This document shows, piece after piece, positions 61,422 through 64,000 of a stretch of DNA of 64,000 bases. Both the position numbers and the translations under genes were made by a program. The number at the start of each line of letters is the position of its first letter. Position 1 is the first letter of the stretch. The notes below the pieces were generated by a model. It was given only the letters and a program-made list of their open reading frames with translations, searched no databases and was not told the origin of the DNA. The stretch comes from Hirundichthys speculiger (taxonomy: Eukaryota > Chordata > Actinopteri > Beloniformes > Exocoetidae). The stretch covers positions 930,001 to 994,000 of the forward strand of contig JAGFBZ010002268.1 of NCBI GenBank assembly GCA_018398805.1, written 5' to 3'.

Positions 61422-64000
61422 AGGGCCCTATCTTGCGCCAAACCTCCAAAACCTGCTATTAATGGATATTAGGTATTGGGAGGGGCGTTCCCCCACAAAG
61501 AACGCAATCTTCCACCTCCCAAAACCCACGATCTTACCTGCAAAAACCACTATATTATGCACACATTATGCATGGGAGTGGTTAGGGCGTTCCACCTGTT
61601 TAACCAATCAGTGCGTCAGTAGCCATTGCCTTTAAGAGCAGGTTGCGGTACCTGCAAACTGCTATGGAGCGTTTTTCATCCAGATCAGAGCAGCTCTCAT
61701 GGACAGCTCATCTGGGACTCTGCTGTAGAGCTTCCTCCTCTTTTTTCCTCCTCCTCTGCACTGATATATACATAACTAGCTCTAACTAATGTGTGAGCAA
61801 ATGATTTCCAACAAACTGCTCAGAAAAAAAAGAGCCAGTGAACTTCCAGGAAAGCATTTATTAAACTAGAAAGCACTCAGAGAGCGCAGACCTCCGCCAA
61901 GCACAACAGTTCTCCCATACAGCGCGATTTACAGATTGCGATAAAACCCGCCTTCTGGATCAGATCCGGATCAGCCTCTGAAATTTTATAGAGGTTTTCA
62001 GTGTCAATACCTGAGTGAAATTTAATGAGCTGGGGCAATAATTATCGGAGATGTTGAGAACAAAATTTCCTGCCCCATTGAGCGCATGTTACAGTCCCAA
62101 GCTGGGTTGTGAACCGCAACCTTCCACCTCTGGGGCTCCTGCGCACAACCCACTGCGCCACCTTCAATCCTCTACATAGACACTCAGATCCACCTCTGTT
62201 TCACCTTCCCATCCGACGAGCAGCTCAGGTGTGGCACTGCACACCTGTACCTATTCAGTCATCATTCAACCAGACTCGTCTCCAGATCTTCCCATAGAAA
62301 CGCCTGATCCAGCCATTCGCAGTGCCACCTCACCTCCTTGCCTTCGTCGTCCCCTGGATTGTTGGTTTGGCTGCCAACCGTCGAATCCTCCTTTTTTTAC
62401 ATCTGAGAGAATTAAACTCTTAAAATTCCAGAACTCCCTTCCTGTCTCCATTGTGGTTGCTTTAGGGTTCAAGAAACAACTAAACAACGCAATGTTATCG
62501 AAAATTTGAAAGTGATCCAGAATCCAGGATTTCTTCCGGATCACACCCAAATAAAATCAGTTCTTCTTTTCACATTTCTGACAACTCCTGAAAATGTCAT
62601 CAAAATCCGTCCATAACTTTTTGAGTTATCTCGAACATATCCCCTGCGCAAAGACGCACAGCTGCGCCAAGACGCATAGCCGCTGGAAGCGGTGCTTTTT
62701 TCACAACAGAGTTCTGTGATCTCCTCGTTTCCTCCACAGCAAACATCTGAATGAGATCATGTCACAGCTGGTACAGAAATCATCTGCCCTAAGAGAATAA
62801 TAACGTATGAAAGTAATACAGTGATGTAATCGAGAGGTAGCCGGTTGTGCAGTCCACATGTGACTGGGTGGACGCGCAATGACAGGATTTGGACGCATTC
62901 TTTACGCGCCGACATGCCAGTTGCGCTTTCCACAAACTCGGTATCTTGCGGTACTGGTGTCTCGCAATTTTGGTATTGGGTAATGGGTGGTCAGACCACC
63001 CATTACCCAATACCCAAAATCTGCGAGGAAGGGAATTCTGGAATTTTAAGAGTTTAATTCTCTCAGAAGTAAAAAAGGAGGATTCGAGGGTTGGCAGCCA
63101 AACCAACAATCCAGGGGACGACGAAGGCAAGGAGGTGGCACTGCGAATGGCTGGATCAGGCGTTTCTATGGGAAGATCTGGAGACGAGTCTGGTTGAATG
63201 ATGACTGAATAGGTACAGGTGTGCAGTGCTACACCTGGGCTGCTCGTCAGATGGGAAGGGGAAACAGAGGTGGATCTGAGTGTCTATGTAGAGGATTGAA
63301 GGTGGGGCAGTGGGTTGTGCTCAGGGGCACCAGAGGTGGAAGGTTGCGGGTTCACAACCCGGCTTGGGACCGTAACATGCGCTCAATGGGGCCGGAAATT
63401 TTGTTTCTCAACATCTCTGTTAATTATTGACCATAACTCATGAAATTTCGCTCAAGTATTGACAATGAAAACCTCTATAAAATTTCAGAGGCTGATCCGG
63501 ATCTGATCCAGAAGGCGGATTTTATCGCAATCTGTAAATCGCTATATGGGAGAACTGTTGTGCTTGGCGGAGGTCTGCGATCTCCGAGCGCTTTTCTAGT
63601 TAAGACATGCTTTCCTGGAAGCTCACTGGCTCTATTTTTTTTCTGAGCAGTTTGCTGAAACTTCTTGGAGTACAAAAGAAATGATTAAATCATTTGCTCC
63701 ACATTAGTTAGAGCTAGTTATGTATATATCAGTGCAGAGGAGGAGGAGGAAGGAAGAGGAGGAAGCTCTACAGCAGAGTCCCAGACGAGCTGCCCATGAG
63801 AGCTGCTCCGATCTGGGTGAAAAGTTGCTCCATAGCAGTTTGCTGGTAGCGCAACCTGCTCTTAAAGGCAATGACTACTGACGCACTGATTGGTTAAATG
63901 GGTGGAACGCCCTAACCACTCCCATGCATAATATAGGCATAATATAGCAGTTAGCGCAGGTAAGATCGCGGGTTTCAGGAGGTGGAAGATTGCATCCTGC
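61422..64000. mobile_element. Foldback (long inverted repeat) DNA element, right end cut by the window
   Basis: The left arm 61422-62443 is the reverse complement of 63026-64000 and beyond. Paired landmarks: CTTAAAATTCCAGAACTCCC with 63031-63050, CCTGATCCAGCCATTCGCAG with the segment near 63150, GCAGACCTCCGCCAAGC with 63565-63580, and GGAAGCTCTACAGCAG with 61720-61735. The left end starts AGGGCCCTATCTTGCGCC. The right arm is about 110 bases short of its expected end. The core 62444-63025 holds a 17-bp hairpin. Arms share a reading frame ending ALRMAGSGVSMGRSGDESG, but no transposase is recognisable. Related pieces occur at 2699-2905 and 25501-25712. Confidence 0.88.
62974..63012. repeat. Perfect 17-bp hairpin in the core of the foldback element
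   Basis: TATTGGGTAATGGGTGG (62974-62990), loop TCAGA, then CCACCCATTACCCAATA (62996-63012), perfectly complementary. It adjoins the inner end of the right arm at 63026. Confidence 0.97.

Larger units (their letters stand above)
54339..64000 (+). other. map2k5 intron 8 (continues beyond the window)
   Basis: At least 9.7 kb. Contains a hAT element (55627-56602), a LINE reverse transcriptase remnant (56930-57735), a hAT end fragment (58817-58880), a LINE 3' end (59560-60100), two regulatory-like blocks and the foldback element. I searched by eye for the next MEK5 exon and did not see it. The stretches 54339-55620 and 57740-58815 are unremarkable apart from the T run at 58146-58167. Confidence 0.75.

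Noticed and set aside
54339..64000. A further map2k5 exon (catalytic lysine segment)
   Set aside because: I looked for an AYHVPSGKILAVK-like segment after 54338 and saw none up to the window end.

Overview
The window is a piece of a teleost fish nuclear genome. Two vertebrate genes lie head-to-tail on the + strand: the 3' end of smad3 (four coding exons, ending at 6068) and the 5' end of map2k5 (MEK5; eight coding exons between 37007 and 54338, the rest beyond the window). Both have GT-AG introns with exact frame joins. The fish call rests on the density of fish-type DNA transposons (Tc1, hAT, piggyBac), fish LINE 3' ends and long TA, CTTT and homopolymer tracts.

Layout. 1-8.4 kb: smad3 MH2 exons, introns and a probable 3' UTR with a poly(A) signal at 8418. 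8.4-37 kb: intergenic, with no confident protein-coding gene. It holds an L2/CR1-like LINE fragment, Tc1 remnants, hAT MITEs (one with perfect 8-bp target duplications), a TTAA-flanked piggyBac-like element, several repeat-free blocks that look like conserved non-coding elements, and a Tc1 element at 33.6-36.2 kb split by three later insertions, one of them a solo-LTR-like sequence. 37-64 kb: map2k5 exons 1-8 coding the PB1 domain, the linker and the start of the kinase glycine loop. The introns carry a piggyBac element, a hAT transposase remnant with a nested insertion, more hAT elements and a LINE remnant. The last 2.6 kb is a long inverted-repeat (foldback) element cut by the window edge.

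How the genes relate. SMAD3 transduces TGF-beta/activin signals; MEK5 activates ERK5. In human chromosome 15 the two genes are in the same orientation but AAGAB, IQCH and C15orf61 lie between them; I recognise none of those here. The repeat-free blocks around and inside map2k5 may be regulatory sequence for neighbouring developmental genes (SKOR1 is the mammalian neighbour), but conservation could not be tested.

I found no new defence, CRISPR or operon-like system and would not expect one. The most unusual structures are the foldback element with its central 17-bp hairpin, the G23/C37-ended insertion inside the hAT transposase remnant, the three-insertion Tc1 nest, and two exon-like open segments (11694-11990 and 46467-46661).
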